This document shows positions 17,745 through 26,944 of a stretch of DNA of 64,000 nucleotides, one piece after another (within the stretch, counting starts at the first letter, position 1; each line of letters begins with the position of its first letter). Below the pieces are notes generated by a model. It was not told the origin of the DNA. It worked only from the letters and a program-made list of their open reading frames with translations, and searched no databases. Source of the DNA: an uncultured delta proteobacterium (GTDB taxonomy: Bacteria; Desulfobacterota; Desulfobulbia; Desulfobulbales; Desulfocapsaceae); contig CAIUQR010000102.1 in assembly GCA_903901335.1 (NCBI GenBank), positions 48,766 to 112,765 of the forward strand, written 5' to 3'. The position numbers and the translations under genes were made by a program.

Positions 17745-19043
17745 CTATTTATCAAAAGGATTGTGCAGGAGAAGTGTCTCCTCCCGGTCGGGCCCGACGG
17801 ATATTATGTCCGCCCTGACCCCCGTCAGATCCTCGATACGTTTGATATACTCTCTTGCCTGCACCGGCAGATCATGAAAATCACGAATCCCGCCTATTTC
17901 CTCCTGCCACCCGGCCATTGTTTCATAAACAGGTCTGATCGCGGCTGCCTGATTGATACTGGCAGGCATGGTCGAGAAGTGTTTCCCCGCCAGTTCATAT
18001 CCGGTGGCTACGTTCAACCGGGACTGGCCGCTTAAGACATCGAGCTTGGTAATTGCAAGCCCGGTGAGACCATTGAGCCGGACAGCATCGGAGGCGACAA
18101 CCCCGTCAAGCCAGCCGCATCTGCGCTTTCGGCCTGTAGTGGCCCCGAACTCACCGCCCTTCTTCTGTAATTCATCTCCGACTGTATCGAACAGCTCCGT
18201 CGGAAACGGCCCTTCCCCCACACGGGTTGTATACGCCTTCAGGATACCGATAACGGAGTCGATATGTGCAGGTCCAAAACCGGCACCCGTGCAGGCATTC
18301 CCGGCAATTGTGTTCGATGATGTCACAAAAGGATACGTACCATGATCAATATCAAGCTGTGTTCCCTGTGCCCCTTCAAAAAGGATATTATTCCCTTTCT
18401 TTCGTGCCGCATCAAGTGCGACCGAGACATTGTCGACAAAGGGAAGAAGTCGCTCGGCAAATTCCTGAAACTCCTCAAGGATTGGGGCAAAAGAGAGGGG
18501 TTCACACGTATATTTTTTTGTCAGGAGAAAATTTTTTTCTTCCAGTGCGGCCTGTAATTTGTCCTGAAAGAGCCCCCTCTCGCGCAGATCGCCTATTTTG
18601 ATTCCGACACGCCCGACTTTATCCATATAGCATGGACCGATGCCGCGGCCGGTTGTGCCTATTTTCCTGCCATCGCCGAGTGACGCCTCTCTGGCTTTAT
18701 CAATGCACGTATGATACGGCATGATCAGATGGGCTTTTTCGCTGATCATCAGTCTGTCCGGAGTGACCGAAAGACCCTTTTCCTGCAAGGTATCAAGCTC
18801 TTTCAAAAGAACGGAGGGGTCGATAATGACGCCATTGCCGATCATGCAGGTCTTGCCCTCATAGAGGATACCTGAAGGGATGATATGGAATATATATTGC
18901 CTCCCCTCGACAACCAATGTATGCCCGGCATTATTTCCACCCTGGAACCTGACAATATAATCGGCATAGCGGGTAAGAAGATCAACTATTTTCCCTTTTC
19001 CCTCATCACCCCACTGCGTTCCAACCACAACCACACTGGACAT
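17745..19043 (-). CDS. purA: adenylosuccinate synthetase
   Basis: A 432-residue enzyme that joins IMP and aspartate with GTP on the way to AMP. Key motifs: VVVGTQWGDEGKGK (GTP loop), GGNNAGHT, GTTGRGIGPCYMDK, and the base-binding region TKLDVLSG. The ATG at 19043 has AGGAG five bases upstream; the longer form from 19067 has none. It is the promoter-proximal gene of the minus-strand run that leads to rpoZ and dnaJ. Confidence 0.96.
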   Translation of the reverse strand: MSSVVVVGTQWGDEGKGKIVDLLTRYADYIVRFQGGNNAGHTLVVEGRQYIFHIIPSGILYEGKTCMIGNGVIIDPSVLLKELDTLQEKGLSVTPDRLMISEKAHLIMPYHTCIDKAREASLGDGRKIGTTGRGIGPCYMDKVGRVGIKIGDLRERGLFQDKLQAALEEKNFLLTKKYTCEPLSFAPILEEFQEFAERLLPFVDNVSVALDAARKKGNNILFEGAQGTQLDIDHGTYPFVTSSNTIAGNACTGAGFGPAHIDSVIGILKAYTTRVGEGPFPTELFDTVGDELQKKGGEFGATTGRKRRCGWLDGVVASDAVRLNGLTGLAITKLDVLSGQSRLNVATGYELAGKHFSTMPASINQAAAIRPVYETMAGWQEEIGGIRDFHDLPVQAREYIKRIEDLTGVRADIISVGPDREETLLLHNPFDK

Positions 19044-19488
19044 ATCTTCTCCTGAAAAGATATACAAAATAAACTTAGTATTATAACATTAACAGGTTAT
19101 AATCAGTTATCCGAAACTACCAAGGGACAAACATGCAACTATAGTAAACCTATACAATAATGTCAATTACTCAAAATTTGGAATTATCCAGGATATACCA
19201 GCAAGCCTCTTATTTTAACCAAGAAAGTAACCTTTTACGGGCCGGTTGCTGGAAGGTTCGATTTTTTTGTTTCATTGACACATTTCGCCAAATACCGTAC
19301 ATTTTTGACTAGGTGCGCCGGCGATTTTTCACTATCCGGCTGCCAGGCTGATGAAGTTGCAGCCTCTCTTGCGTACATAAACCACTCATTTTTCAGGCTG
19401 TTGCCTGTTCGAATTGAACCCGGCACAATTCAGCCAATTGGTTTGCATTAACTTGTATTTGTTAAAAAAATTCTAACGGAGTTATTCT
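19044..19488. other. divergent intergenic region purA / tatB
   Basis: This 445-base gap carries the purA promoter side (AT-rich, 19044-19200) and the tatB leader. Between 19235 and 19426 lies a more balanced block holding a minus-strand frame described separately. No tRNA or terminator was recognised. Confidence 0.3.
19235..19426 (-). CDS. possible small protein of unknown function
   Basis: A 63-codon frame with a GTG start and a plausible composition: tryptophans, the segments EAATSSAWQPD and VRYLAKCVNETKKS, and a short C-terminal tail. No ribosome-binding site, domain or membrane segment is visible. It could be a real small gene or a fragment of a dispersed element. It is listed because its composition differs from the AT-rich surroundings. 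Confidence 0.25.
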   Translation of the reverse strand: MPGSIRTGNSLKNEWFMYAREAATSSAWQPDSEKSPAHLVKNVRYLAKCVNETKKSNLPATGP

Positions 19489-19965
19489 ATGTTCGGCATC
19501 GGCCTGCCTGAGTTAATCGTTATTCTGGGCATAGCCCTCATTGTTGTCGGACCTGACAAACTGCCGGATCTCGCCCGTTCGATTGCCAAAGGAATTCTGG
19601 AACTTAAAAAAACTGCGGAAGATGTGAAAGAGGGATTAACGAAGGAAGGCGGTATGTTCGAAGATCTTCGCCCGGACCTTGACGCAGTCAAAACCTTGCA
19701 GAAAGAACTGGCTGAAACCACGGATATCGACTGGAGGGATGAGAACCTCGTCAAATCCACCGCCAGCGGGAACAGTGTCGAGCTGGAATCCACATCATCA
19801 AATACCGCACCGGCAGGCCTGGAAACAGAGCCTCTGCCGCCATCTCCGGATCACGATCAAAACGCAAGGACAGTCGCCGCCGGGCCTGCTCCTCAAACCG
19901 GTGATCAACAGGGACACAGCATAAAAAAAGGCAGCGAGATATCGCCGAAGGCGGCCGATGTTTGA
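19489..19965 (+). CDS. tatB: Sec-independent translocase subunit TatB (TatA/B family)
   Basis: A 158-residue protein with one N-terminal membrane helix (residues 1-20, [20 protein letters not shown]), the hinge [12 protein letters not shown], an amphipathic helix, and a long acidic, proline-rich tail. The E in LPELIVI and the long tail favour TatB over TatA, although one protein may serve both roles in this lineage. It exports folded, twin-arginine proteins such as hydrogenases and formate dehydrogenases. The tatC start overlaps its stop. Confidence 0.9.
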   Translation: MFGIGLPELIVILGIALIVVGPDKLPDLARSIAKGILELKKTAEDVKEGLTKEGGMFEDLRPDLDAVKTLQKELAETTDIDWRDENLVKSTASGNSVELESTSSNTAPAGLETEPLPPSPDHDQNARTVAAGPAPQTGDQQGHSIKKGSEISPKAADV

Positions 19966-20704
19966 AAGAAGTCTTGCATTTTTCAGACCCCATCACCTGG
20001 AACTGAGAAAACGGATAATACGAATCTTCCTGTCGATTATCATCTCTACCTCGGTAGCCTACGCCTTCTCGGAACAGATTGCCGCGTTTTTCATAGCGCC
20101 GCTCCTGCAGGCGAGTCCCTTTGTCCATAAGCTCGTCTACACCAATCTCCCCGAGGCCTTCGTCTCCTATCTCAAACTTTCGTTGCTCATCGGACTTGTG
20201 GCGAGCTTTCCGGTCATCCTCTACCAACTGTGGCTCTTTGTCTCTCCCGGCCTCAAGAGTGACGAGAAAAAAACTGCCGTCATTGTCGTCTTCTGGGCAA
20301 GCCTGCTTTTTATGGGAGGTGCGGTTTTTGCCTTTTTTATAGTGATCCCGAGGATGCTCTTGTATTTCATGAGCTACGCCAGCCCCAACCTTGAACCCTT
20401 ACCGCAGTTCGGCATGTACCTGACCTTTGTCGCCAGGACCATCCTGGCCTTCGGCCTGGCCTTTCAGATCCCTTTTTTAATGGTCATGGCGGGGAAGGCA
20501 GGGCTTGTCCAATCCGCCTATTTCCGGAGAAAGCGGCTCTATTTCTATGGGGTGATCGTCGTCCTTTCCTTCCTGCTTACCGCAGGCGATTTCATCGCCA
20601 CCGGACTCCTCTCCGTACCTCTTTTTGCCCTCTATGAAGCGGGTATTTTTTTGACCTCTCTTTTCGGCAAAAAACAGGAAGCGGATCCTGAACAGAACTC
20701 GTAG
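19958..20704 (+). CDS. tatC: twin-arginine translocase subunit TatC
   Basis: A 248-residue membrane protein with six predicted helices. The family signature is present: [12 protein letters not shown] near the N-terminus, [41 protein letters not shown], and [12 protein letters not shown]. It binds the twin-arginine signal. Eight bases overlap with tatB. It ends four bases from the convergent radical SAM gene, with no room for a separate terminator. Confidence 0.94.
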   Translation: MFERSLAFFRPHHLELRKRIIRIFLSIIISTSVAYAFSEQIAAFFIAPLLQASPFVHKLVYTNLPEAFVSYLKLSLLIGLVASFPVILYQLWLFVSPGLKSDEKKTAVIVVFWASLLFMGGAVFAFFIVIPRMLLYFMSYASPNLEPLPQFGMYLTFVARTILAFGLAFQIPFLMVMAGKAGLVQSAYFRRKRLYFYGVIVVLSFLLTAGDFIATGLLSVPLFALYEAGIFLTSLFGKKQEADPEQNS

Positions 20705-20708
20705 ACGG

Positions 20709-21737
20709 CTATCCCCGTTTAATCTCCTGTTTCAACAGACAACAGGAGATCCGAAATTCAGGATGGCCGTCCTGATCATAGGAAATATTGTCCGGTTGCA
20801 GGAGCCTGTTCATCACACAGCCCTCGGGGATGGTCAGTCTGAAGAAATTATCCTCGGTCAGACCGGCGTTGGTCACGAGACGGCCTCCTTCGATACAGAG
20901 GGAATTGAACGGATGATCTTCACATAATGGGCAGCGATAGACACGGCCGTTTGGAAAGATAAAATAATTCTCGGCCACCAGTCCGGCACATTCGAAGCGC
21001 TCATCCTGGTCCAGAAATACCTTCGGGTAGGTCACATGGATCCCGTTTTCGGCAGCCTTCCTCGCGACCTCGGGGACAACCGCTAACCACTGCTCCCGGC
21101 TGACCTGCCAGGGTTCCGCCTTTTCCGCGCCCCCTTCCCCGGTATCCGGCCCGGCTGATTTCCCGCGCAGACCGATAACCTGGATAAAGAATCGTTTCAC
21201 ACCGATCTGGGCCAGCAGCGGCACCATCCGCTCAAGATGATCGATATTCCGACTGCTGACGGTATAGATGACGCTTACATTGAATCCGCGCCGGACCGCC
21301 CGGCGCAGATTACGCGTGCATATCTCAAAAACACCCTCACCTCTGATCGGGTCATTGACAGTGCTGTCGGGGCCATCAAGGCTGAAACTCAGATAATCGA
21401 GCTGCTCCGGCGTGACCCTCTCCAGAAAATCATGAAAAAGATACCCGTTGGAATCGACGGTGACGGCAAATCCCAGTTCCTTGGCCTTGAGGATACCATG
21501 GACCAGGTCGGGATGGAGCGTGGGCTCACCTCCCAGAAATATCAGATTGGTTTTCTTCTCTTTATCTGCAAACAATCCCATCCAGGCTTCCATATCTTCC
21601 CTGGAGACCCGCATGGTTCCATGCTGGTCGGGATTGATATAACAATGCTTACAGGACAGATTACAGGCCGTCAGGATATGAAAAAAGACGTTTCTCTCGC
21701 CGCTCTGAAAACCAACGGTTCGCGCTGTTTGTCCCAT
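20709..21737 (-). CDS. radical SAM protein with SPASM-like C-terminus
   Basis: A 342-residue radical SAM enzyme. The cluster motif CNLSCKHC is at residues 26-33, FLGGEPTLHPD follows as the GGE SAM-binding motif, and SLDGPDSTVND sits in the barrel. The C-terminal part has further cysteines (FECAGLVAENYFIFPNGRVYRCPLCEDHP, residues about 255-284, and a CC near the end), suggesting an auxiliary iron-sulfur cluster. Substrate is unknown; no peptide precursor lies nearby. The stop abuts the convergent tatC, and the start lies three bases from the deaminase stop, so both are probably co-transcribed. Confidence 0.85.
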   Translation of the reverse strand: MGQTARTVGFQSGERNVFFHILTACNLSCKHCYINPDQHGTMRVSREDMEAWMGLFADKEKKTNLIFLGGEPTLHPDLVHGILKAKELGFAVTVDSNGYLFHDFLERVTPEQLDYLSFSLDGPDSTVNDPIRGEGVFEICTRNLRRAVRRGFNVSVIYTVSSRNIDHLERMVPLLAQIGVKRFFIQVIGLRGKSAGPDTGEGGAEKAEPWQVSREQWLAVVPEVARKAAENGIHVTYPKVFLDQDERFECAGLVAENYFIFPNGRVYRCPLCEDHPFNSLCIEGGRLVTNAGLTEDNFFRLTIPEGCVMNRLLQPDNISYDQDGHPEFRISCCLLKQEIKRG

Positions 21738-21740
21738 TTT

Positions 21741-22253
21741 TTATCTCTTTTGCATCAACGTGTAGTTGGCCAGAAGCGAATTCCGCCAGTACCGGTTATC
21801 GGGGGAAGAGAAGAATGTTGTGAAAAGCTCCAGACTCTTCCGGCGCAGCACATTCGGGATCACCGTGATCTCCATTGCTGCATAGAGCGGGTTCATGTCC
21901 CGCAAAGGCACATTTGTCCCTCCTCCCATTACATCCTCATAGCCATAGACAATGGTGCGAATTCCGTTCAAAATCAAGGTGGAGAAGCACATAAGGCACG
22001 GCTCCATGGTCGTGTAGACTATGAGCCGGCCACGGTCCGCCTCACTTCCAGCCGCCGGAAGCGCCCGGAGAGCGACGATTTCGGCATGATCCAGCTCGTT
22101 CGGTACGCCTGCGCTGTTGATCCTTCGTCCCGTCGCAACCACCCGGTCACGGTCAACGATGACACAACCGACCGGAAATTCCCCGGCATCCAGGGCGCGT
22201 TCCGCCTCTGCCAGGGCCAGGAGCATAAAATATTCGTGGGTATCACTCTTCAT
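21741..22253 (-). CDS. nucleoside/nucleobase deaminase (CDA superfamily)
   Basis: A 170-residue zinc deaminase. It shows ALAEAERALDAGEFPVGCVIVD, the catalytic DHAEIVALRAL (His ligand and Glu) and EPCLMCF (two Cys ligands). The overall pattern resembles guanine deaminase and tRNA adenosine deaminase TadA; the C-terminal part (ELFTTFFSSPDNRYWRNS) is not the usual TadA tail, so the substrate is left open. It lies between the radical SAM gene and the zinc-ribbon gene, all on the minus strand. Confidence 0.82.
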   Translation of the reverse strand: MKSDTHEYFMLLALAEAERALDAGEFPVGCVIVDRDRVVATGRRINSAGVPNELDHAEIVALRALPAAGSEADRGRLIVYTTMEPCLMCFSTLILNGIRTIVYGYEDVMGGGTNVPLRDMNPLYAAMEITVIPNVLRRKSLELFTTFFSSPDNRYWRNSLLANYTLMQKR

Positions 22254-22288
22254 TATTTCAATCTCCGAAACACGCTTTATCTCCTGGG

Positions 22289-23545
22289 CTACAGACTCCG
22301 TCCGAATTGCAGCACATTGGATGCGATGGAGACGGTCGTCTGTTCCTGGACCAGATCATGGCCGGAAGAGGCAAAAGGCAGATAGACAAGCTCGGTCTGC
22401 TGTGCCTGCACGTCGATTGCAGGCAACTGCGGCAGGAAGTGCCTTTTGTCCATCGTTATATTGGCAAGGATGGTTTTCAAGGATTGCACGGCCTCGGAGG
22501 ACGGCAGGGTTACCGGATACATCGTCTTCGCCATCTCAGAGGCCCCTTCTCCAATGCGTGCCTGAGAAATCGTCATGCTTTTTGCTAAGTTGAGAAATAA
22601 ATTCGGGCGAATCTTGAAGGCCGGGACCCAGAAACAGAGATCAAGCGCGTCGTGTTCCCTTTTGACCACGACCGGCTGATTGGTCAGTCTGAGAAAATCA
22701 CCAAAACTGGCAAGCTGCAGACCCGTGACTGCCGGTCTGATCTTCCAGAACGGTAAATACAGGTGATTGTCTCCTTCCTGTTCGGACCGGAGGATCCGCC
22801 AGTTCACCGGATGAAACGCACCTTCCTTCTCGGCCCAGAGAGATTCACAGTTCGTGCAGGAGAGCACGAGACTGTCATGTTCGCCGGCAAGCGTCCCGGC
22901 GCAATGCGGACAGATGGTGGCCAGAAAGCGTGGCGTCCAGGCCGGATTGTAGCGCATGGCCTCTTGCATCAGCAGAGCTACAGCATCTCCCTTCCCCAAC
23001 GGCCTGTTCAGAACCGCATCATACAGGGTGCCGTCCTGAAGATAGAGGGGAAGATAGATACAGCTGATCGTTTCTCCTATGAAAGCTCGGTGATAGAGGG
23101 CTCCTACAGCTTCGTCCGAGGAAAAAAGGGCGGCCATATCGGTTGCCTTGGTCAGGATGGTTGCAACCTTTTCAACCTGCTTAAAAAACCTTCCCGCAAT
23201 TGTGTCCGTGACCGGGAGCACCTTCATGGCCTGTGGCCGTAATCCGAGAGAAAGGGGAAGAGTAGGGATATCCATCCCCTGATGGGTCGTGTCGATCACC
23301 CGGTGATCAACCTGTTTCCCCCGGCAGGAAAAGATATTGCCCTTAAAGCGAAGATACGGCGCATAGATCATATCCTCACGGGCGATACACTCCGGCGCCT
23401 TATCTGGAAGGACAAAGCGAGAGACCCCTGCCGATACCAGATAATTGCCGACGTCGCAAAAAGGGCATTTTATCAGTCTGTCGGCTTCGTGCAGTTCGAT
23501 GGGAGCCCCGCAGGAAGGACAGGTCTGTTCAATAGACAGATCCAT
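22289..23545 (-). CDS. zinc-ribbon protein of unknown function, partner of SPFH protein
   Basis: A 418-residue protein with an N-terminal TFIIB-like ribbon (TCPSCGAPIELHEADRLIKCPFCD, residues 9-31) and a second one near the middle (CPHCAGTL then CTNCESLW). The remainder has no recognised domain and no clear membrane segment. Its stretches YLPFWKIRPA and FWVPAFKIRPNLF look like paired internal repeats. It ends close to the SPFH gene start region (9-base gap) and is probably co-transcribed. By analogy with Bacillus YdjG/YdjI, where a zinc-ribbon protein cooperates with an SPFH protein, a membrane-stress role is possible but unproved. Confidence 0.6.
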   Translation of the reverse strand: MDLSIEQTCPSCGAPIELHEADRLIKCPFCDVGNYLVSAGVSRFVLPDKAPECIAREDMIYAPYLRFKGNIFSCRGKQVDHRVIDTTHQGMDIPTLPLSLGLRPQAMKVLPVTDTIAGRFFKQVEKVATILTKATDMAALFSSDEAVGALYHRAFIGETISCIYLPLYLQDGTLYDAVLNRPLGKGDAVALLMQEAMRYNPAWTPRFLATICPHCAGTLAGEHDSLVLSCTNCESLWAEKEGAFHPVNWRILRSEQEGDNHLYLPFWKIRPAVTGLQLASFGDFLRLTNQPVVVKREHDALDLCFWVPAFKIRPNLFLNLAKSMTISQARIGEGASEMAKTMYPVTLPSSEAVQSLKTILANITMDKRHFLPQLPAIDVQAQQTELVYLPFASSGHDLVQEQTTVSIASNVLQFGRSL

Positions 23546-23554
23546 GTGTTTGCT

Positions 23555-24685
23555 TTATTCTACCCGATTCCCGCAGTGGTTGCAAAACATCGCCCCCGGA
23601 AGGTTTTTCGTCTGACAATGCTGACAGATCGCCGATCGTGGTCTGCTCCCTGTGGGTTGACCGCATTTTGGACAGAATTTCGCATCGGGCATCAGATTCT
23701 TGCCGCATTTTTCGCACCGGCTCAAAACCAGCTGCTGGTGCCCGCAATACGGACAGAAATTGGCATCAGCGGCAAGCGTATGGTGACAGTCCGAGCAGAC
23801 CGTCTCCTGCAGTGCCTGCTGCGGGGTCTCGGTCGCCCCGGTAAGACTCCGGGAGAACATGGCCGGCATCATGAGGCCCACGCCCATCCCGATACCTGCG
23901 CCCGCCTCGCCATGCCCTTCAGCCGCCTTCTCCATAGCCATGGCCGCCTTCATCTTCACAAACTTGTCCATGTCCTTTATAACATTCATACGGCTCTGGT
24001 CATCTATTGCCTTCTGCACCTCCTCGGGTGGGGTAATCGAGGTGATAAAGAGTTGGCTTAACTGCAGACCGAAGTGGGCAAAATCGGCGCCGAGTTTCAT
24101 CTGCAAGGCTGCAGACAGTTCGTCAAATTTACCGGGAAGATTGAAGAGTGAATCCAGGTGTTCCCCCAGATAGTCATTAAAACGGGAGACAATGACCTGT
24201 TTGAGATACGCGGATATATCTTCCGTCGTATATTTTCCCATGGTGCCGACCATGGAATTGATAAATAAAACCGGCTGCACAATCTGGATATTATAGATGC
24301 CATGGGCGCGTAACCGTATCAGTCCCAGCTCAGCATCCCGGAATGCAACAGGATCACGGGTTCCCCATTTCAGGTTGGCAAAACATTTCATATTGGCCAT
24401 GTATACCTCGGCGCGCAACGGACTTTCACCGCGCCAGGGTATGGAGAGAATCTTCGTCAGAATAGGCAGATTACCGGTCTTCAGGGTATGCCGGCCTGGT
24501 CCGAAGGCGTCACAGGCCTTACCTTTATAGAAAAGTATCCCGGCCTGACTGTCCCGGACGGTTAACTGCGCCCCATATTTAATCTCACCGGAGCCACTTT
24601 CCGGCAGGCGATGAACGAGTTCCTGTCCAGTCTCATCGAACCATTCAATATTTTCAAGAAACACACCGCCATTAAAATTATTCAT
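23555..24685 (-). CDS. SPFH/virion-core-like protein with C-terminal zinc ribbons (YdjI-like)
   Basis: A 376-residue protein. Residues about 10-240 resemble the SPFH/band-7 'virion core' family: ENIEWFDETGQELVHRLP, GSGEIKYGAQLTVRDSQAGILFYKG, GPGRHTL, and a helical stretch around SQLFITSITPPEEVQKAIDDQSRM. A Gly/Met-rich linker (GAGIGMGVGLMMPAMF) leads to three CxxC-type ribbons at the C-terminus (CSDCHHTL...CPYCG, CEKCGKNL...CPKCG, CQHCQTKN...CNHCG). Relatives in Bacillus recruit PspA to the membrane; no pspA is visible here. It is the first gene of the minus-strand run to the radical SAM gene. Confidence 0.8.
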   Translation of the reverse strand: MNNFNGGVFLENIEWFDETGQELVHRLPESGSGEIKYGAQLTVRDSQAGILFYKGKACDAFGPGRHTLKTGNLPILTKILSIPWRGESPLRAEVYMANMKCFANLKWGTRDPVAFRDAELGLIRLRAHGIYNIQIVQPVLFINSMVGTMGKYTTEDISAYLKQVIVSRFNDYLGEHLDSLFNLPGKFDELSAALQMKLGADFAHFGLQLSQLFITSITPPEEVQKAIDDQSRMNVIKDMDKFVKMKAAMAMEKAAEGHGEAGAGIGMGVGLMMPAMFSRSLTGATETPQQALQETVCSDCHHTLAADANFCPYCGHQQLVLSRCEKCGKNLMPDAKFCPKCGQPTGSRPRSAICQHCQTKNLPGAMFCNHCGNRVE

Positions 24686-24800
24686 AAGGAAACCTCGTTG
24701 TTTGAGAGTGTCTTTTCAACATTGTATTTTCAGATGACAGCAAACAGATTATAGTATATGCAGAAGGATAGAAACAGAGAAAAAATGCAGGAGAAATGAA

Positions 24801-25148
24801 ATGGAATTCAAGGATCACTGGACGCTGGAAAACGCGCTGAAGGTCTTGCAACACCAGACCGTCGACGCGAAACTCTGGGCCGAAGCGGTGGAATGGCTGC
24901 TTCTCTATGGCCCGCCTGATATCCAGGCGCTCTTATTACACGCCTCGGGAATTGCAACACAGGAATGTTTTCCGGATCTGAAAACCGAACGATGCACCGA
25001 GGAGGGCCAGCCCTGTTATGATATCGCGGCAATAGCCAGGGCCCTTGGTATCGACAGAGAAGACGCGTACAAGACCATCGCAGAAAAAGAAATGGCTCAT
25101 CAACTCCGCCATTTTATTGAACCCGATGACACCTATACTGTCCATTAA
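24801..25148 (+). CDS. hypothetical protein
   Basis: A 115-residue acidic protein preceded by a good site (CAGGAG, spacing about eight). Helical, with DAKLWAEAVEWLLLYGPPDIQALLLHASG near the N-terminus and a C-terminal segment DIAAIARALGIDREDAYKTI that looks like a short helix-turn-helix or HHH-like fold. No signal peptide or membrane helix. It is divergent from the SPFH gene (115-base gap) and ends six bases from the convergent FmdB-like gene. Family not recognised. Confidence 0.65.
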   Translation: MEFKDHWTLENALKVLQHQTVDAKLWAEAVEWLLLYGPPDIQALLLHASGIATQECFPDLKTERCTEEGQPCYDIAAIARALGIDREDAYKTIAEKEMAHQLRHFIEPDDTYTVH

Positions 25149-25154
25149 GGGTAT

Positions 25155-25658
25155 TCAACTTCCGGGCTTCAACTCATACAATGTTTCGTCATGAACCGGG
25201 GCCTTTCGGCTGGCGGAAACCTTTCGTTTCAACGCCTCGAGACTGAAATCGTTTCCGCTTCCCGTCAGATCCTCCATGTCCCGTCCGAGCTGCTCCGGGT
25301 CCTCGCCTGCCTCCATCCGGGAAATGGCCTCCTGCATCGATTCACCAAGATCAACCCCGGTCTTGTCGGAGAATTTCCGCATCAATGCCGCCATCTGCCG
25401 TGGATCTTCTTCATTGATCCCGTCTGCGTCCCGCATCAATGACTGGAAGGCCTGCTCCATCTTCGACTCGTCAAGCCCTGCAAACGGATCATCGGAACCT
25501 TCCTTTGCCTTACCGATCACGGCAAAGGTGGAAATCCGGCGTTCCAGTTTCTCCTTGCCGCACTGAGGACAAACAGGACGCGTCGATGTATCAATCCGGC
25601 TGGACAAGAAATTAAAGATCACATTACAACGATCACAGTAGAATTCATAAATAGGCAT
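25155..25658 (-). CDS. FmdB-type zinc-ribbon protein
   Basis: A 167-residue protein. The N-terminal MPIYEFYCDRCNVIFNFLSSR followed by CPQCGKEKLERRIS is the FmdB putative regulatory domain, a zinc ribbon with two CxxC pairs. The remainder is acidic and helical (DPRQMAALMRKFSDKTGVDLGESMQEAI, EDPEQLGRDME), as is common in deltaproteobacterial forms. Function is not established; FmdB was first linked to formamidase regulation. It lies between aroB (upstream, 51 bases) and the convergent hypothetical gene. Confidence 0.82.
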   Translation of the reverse strand: MPIYEFYCDRCNVIFNFLSSRIDTSTRPVCPQCGKEKLERRISTFAVIGKAKEGSDDPFAGLDESKMEQAFQSLMRDADGINEEDPRQMAALMRKFSDKTGVDLGESMQEAISRMEAGEDPEQLGRDMEDLTGSGNDFSLEALKRKVSASRKAPVHDETLYELKPGS

Positions 25659-25709
25659 GATTTTAAGAAAATGAAATAGTTACGCTATTACACAGAAGGC
25701 ACGTCCCCT

Positions 25710-26795
25710 TCACTCGGCAGGATAGCTCAAGACGTCATCGACCTGTTTGTCGGAAACCTCATCGGTGATAATTATCCTGTCCATACTTGTGGGCAGGACA
25801 TAGAAGACACGTCCACTGACCGTCTTCTTATCCGTCAGGAGGAAGTTTTTTATGACATCCCTGTTTAAGGCCTTGGGGACCTCGGTGGGCAATCCAAATT
25901 TTTTAATCATCGAGCATATCCGATCGACCTCTTCGTTTGTCAACAGGCCCTTTGCTACAGAAATCCGAGCCGCTGCAATCATACCGATCGCAACGGCGTT
26001 ACCATGAAGAATGGAGAAATCGGATGCAGCCTCGACGGCATGCCCTATGGAATGGCCAAAATTCAGGATCCGCCGCAGGTCGGCCTCCCGCTCATCTTCG
26101 GCAACAATCTCAGCTTTGATCCTGCAGCAGGTATGAATCACTTTTTCAATGGTCTCCGGGTCGAGATCGAGAATCTTCTGATGATTGCTGTCCAGAAAAC
26201 CCAGAAATTCCTGGTCACGAATGACACCATATTTTATTACCTCGGCAAGCCCGCTGAGCAATTCTTCTCTCGGCAAGGTCCTGAGGACATGCATATCAAT
26301 ATAGACAGCCCTGGGTTGATAAAACGCACCGATAAGATTTTTACCCTCCGGGATGTCGACCCCGGTCTTCCCTCCCACCGAACTGTCAACCTGGGCAAGC
26401 AATGTCGTTGGAATCTGGATAAACGGTATCCCTCTCATATAGGATGCGGCAAGAAACCCGGCAATATCGCCAGTGACTCCCCCACCGAGAGCGATGATTC
26501 CATCCTTTCGGCCGAACCCTTTCTGGGCAAGCTGACTGGCAAGCCCCGCAACCGTCGCCAGGGTCTTACTGGCCTCACCTCTGGGAAATTGAATACATTC
26601 AGCATGGATACCGGCACTGGCAAGAGAATGTAATAATTCGTCCCCATAGAGTTCAGCAACCCGGTTATCTGCGATAACACAGTAATAATTCGCAACTCTC
26701 CGCTCAGCCAGATCAGGGCCGACCTTCTGCAGGCAACCCTCTTCTATGTGTATAGGATAACTGCGATCTTCAAGACCAACCTCTAATGTTATCAT
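25710..26795 (-). CDS. aroB: 3-dehydroquinate synthase
   Basis: A 361-residue shikimate-pathway enzyme. NAD-binding GGGVTGDIAGFLAASYMRGI, the TTLLAQVDSSVGGKTGVD block, EVIKYGVI with active-site residues, and NFGHSIGHAVE with zinc-binding histidines are all present. The ATG at 26795 has GAGGAG five bases upstream. Together with trpEGDC at the left end it serves aromatic amino acid synthesis, but it is not linked to that operon. Confidence 0.96.
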   Translation of the reverse strand: MITLEVGLEDRSYPIHIEEGCLQKVGPDLAERRVANYYCVIADNRVAELYGDELLHSLASAGIHAECIQFPRGEASKTLATVAGLASQLAQKGFGRKDGIIALGGGVTGDIAGFLAASYMRGIPFIQIPTTLLAQVDSSVGGKTGVDIPEGKNLIGAFYQPRAVYIDMHVLRTLPREELLSGLAEVIKYGVIRDQEFLGFLDSNHQKILDLDPETIEKVIHTCCRIKAEIVAEDEREADLRRILNFGHSIGHAVEAASDFSILHGNAVAIGMIAAARISVAKGLLTNEEVDRICSMIKKFGLPTEVPKALNRDVIKNFLLTDKKTVSGRVFYVLPTSMDRIIITDEVSDKQVDDVLSYPAE

Positions 26796-26865
26796 CACAA
26801 CTCCTCGGCAGAATCGCGTTTATTGATCCCATTTTTAAAAAAACTCAAAACCCCTTAGGAAGCAT

Positions 26866-26919
26866 TATAGCAGAAATTTCAAAAAAAAAGGGAGATACTG
26901 CCGGTCGGCAGTATCTCCC
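26866..26919 (-). terminator. intrinsic terminator after sat
   Basis: A 13-bp perfect stem, GGGAGATACTGCC (26890-26902) with GGCAGTATCTCCC (26907-26919) and loop GGTC, is followed on the minus strand by a run of ten T residues. It begins 26 bases after the sat stop and is a textbook Rho-independent terminator. Confidence 0.92.
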
Positions 26920-26944
26920 GTAATCGACTAAATTATCAGTCTTC

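Noticed and set aside
20722..20750. ATCTCCTGTT/AACAGGAGAT stem-loop at the tatC/radical SAM convergent ends
   Set aside because: It lies within the last codons of the radical SAM gene and has no T run on either strand, so it cannot be called a terminator with confidence.
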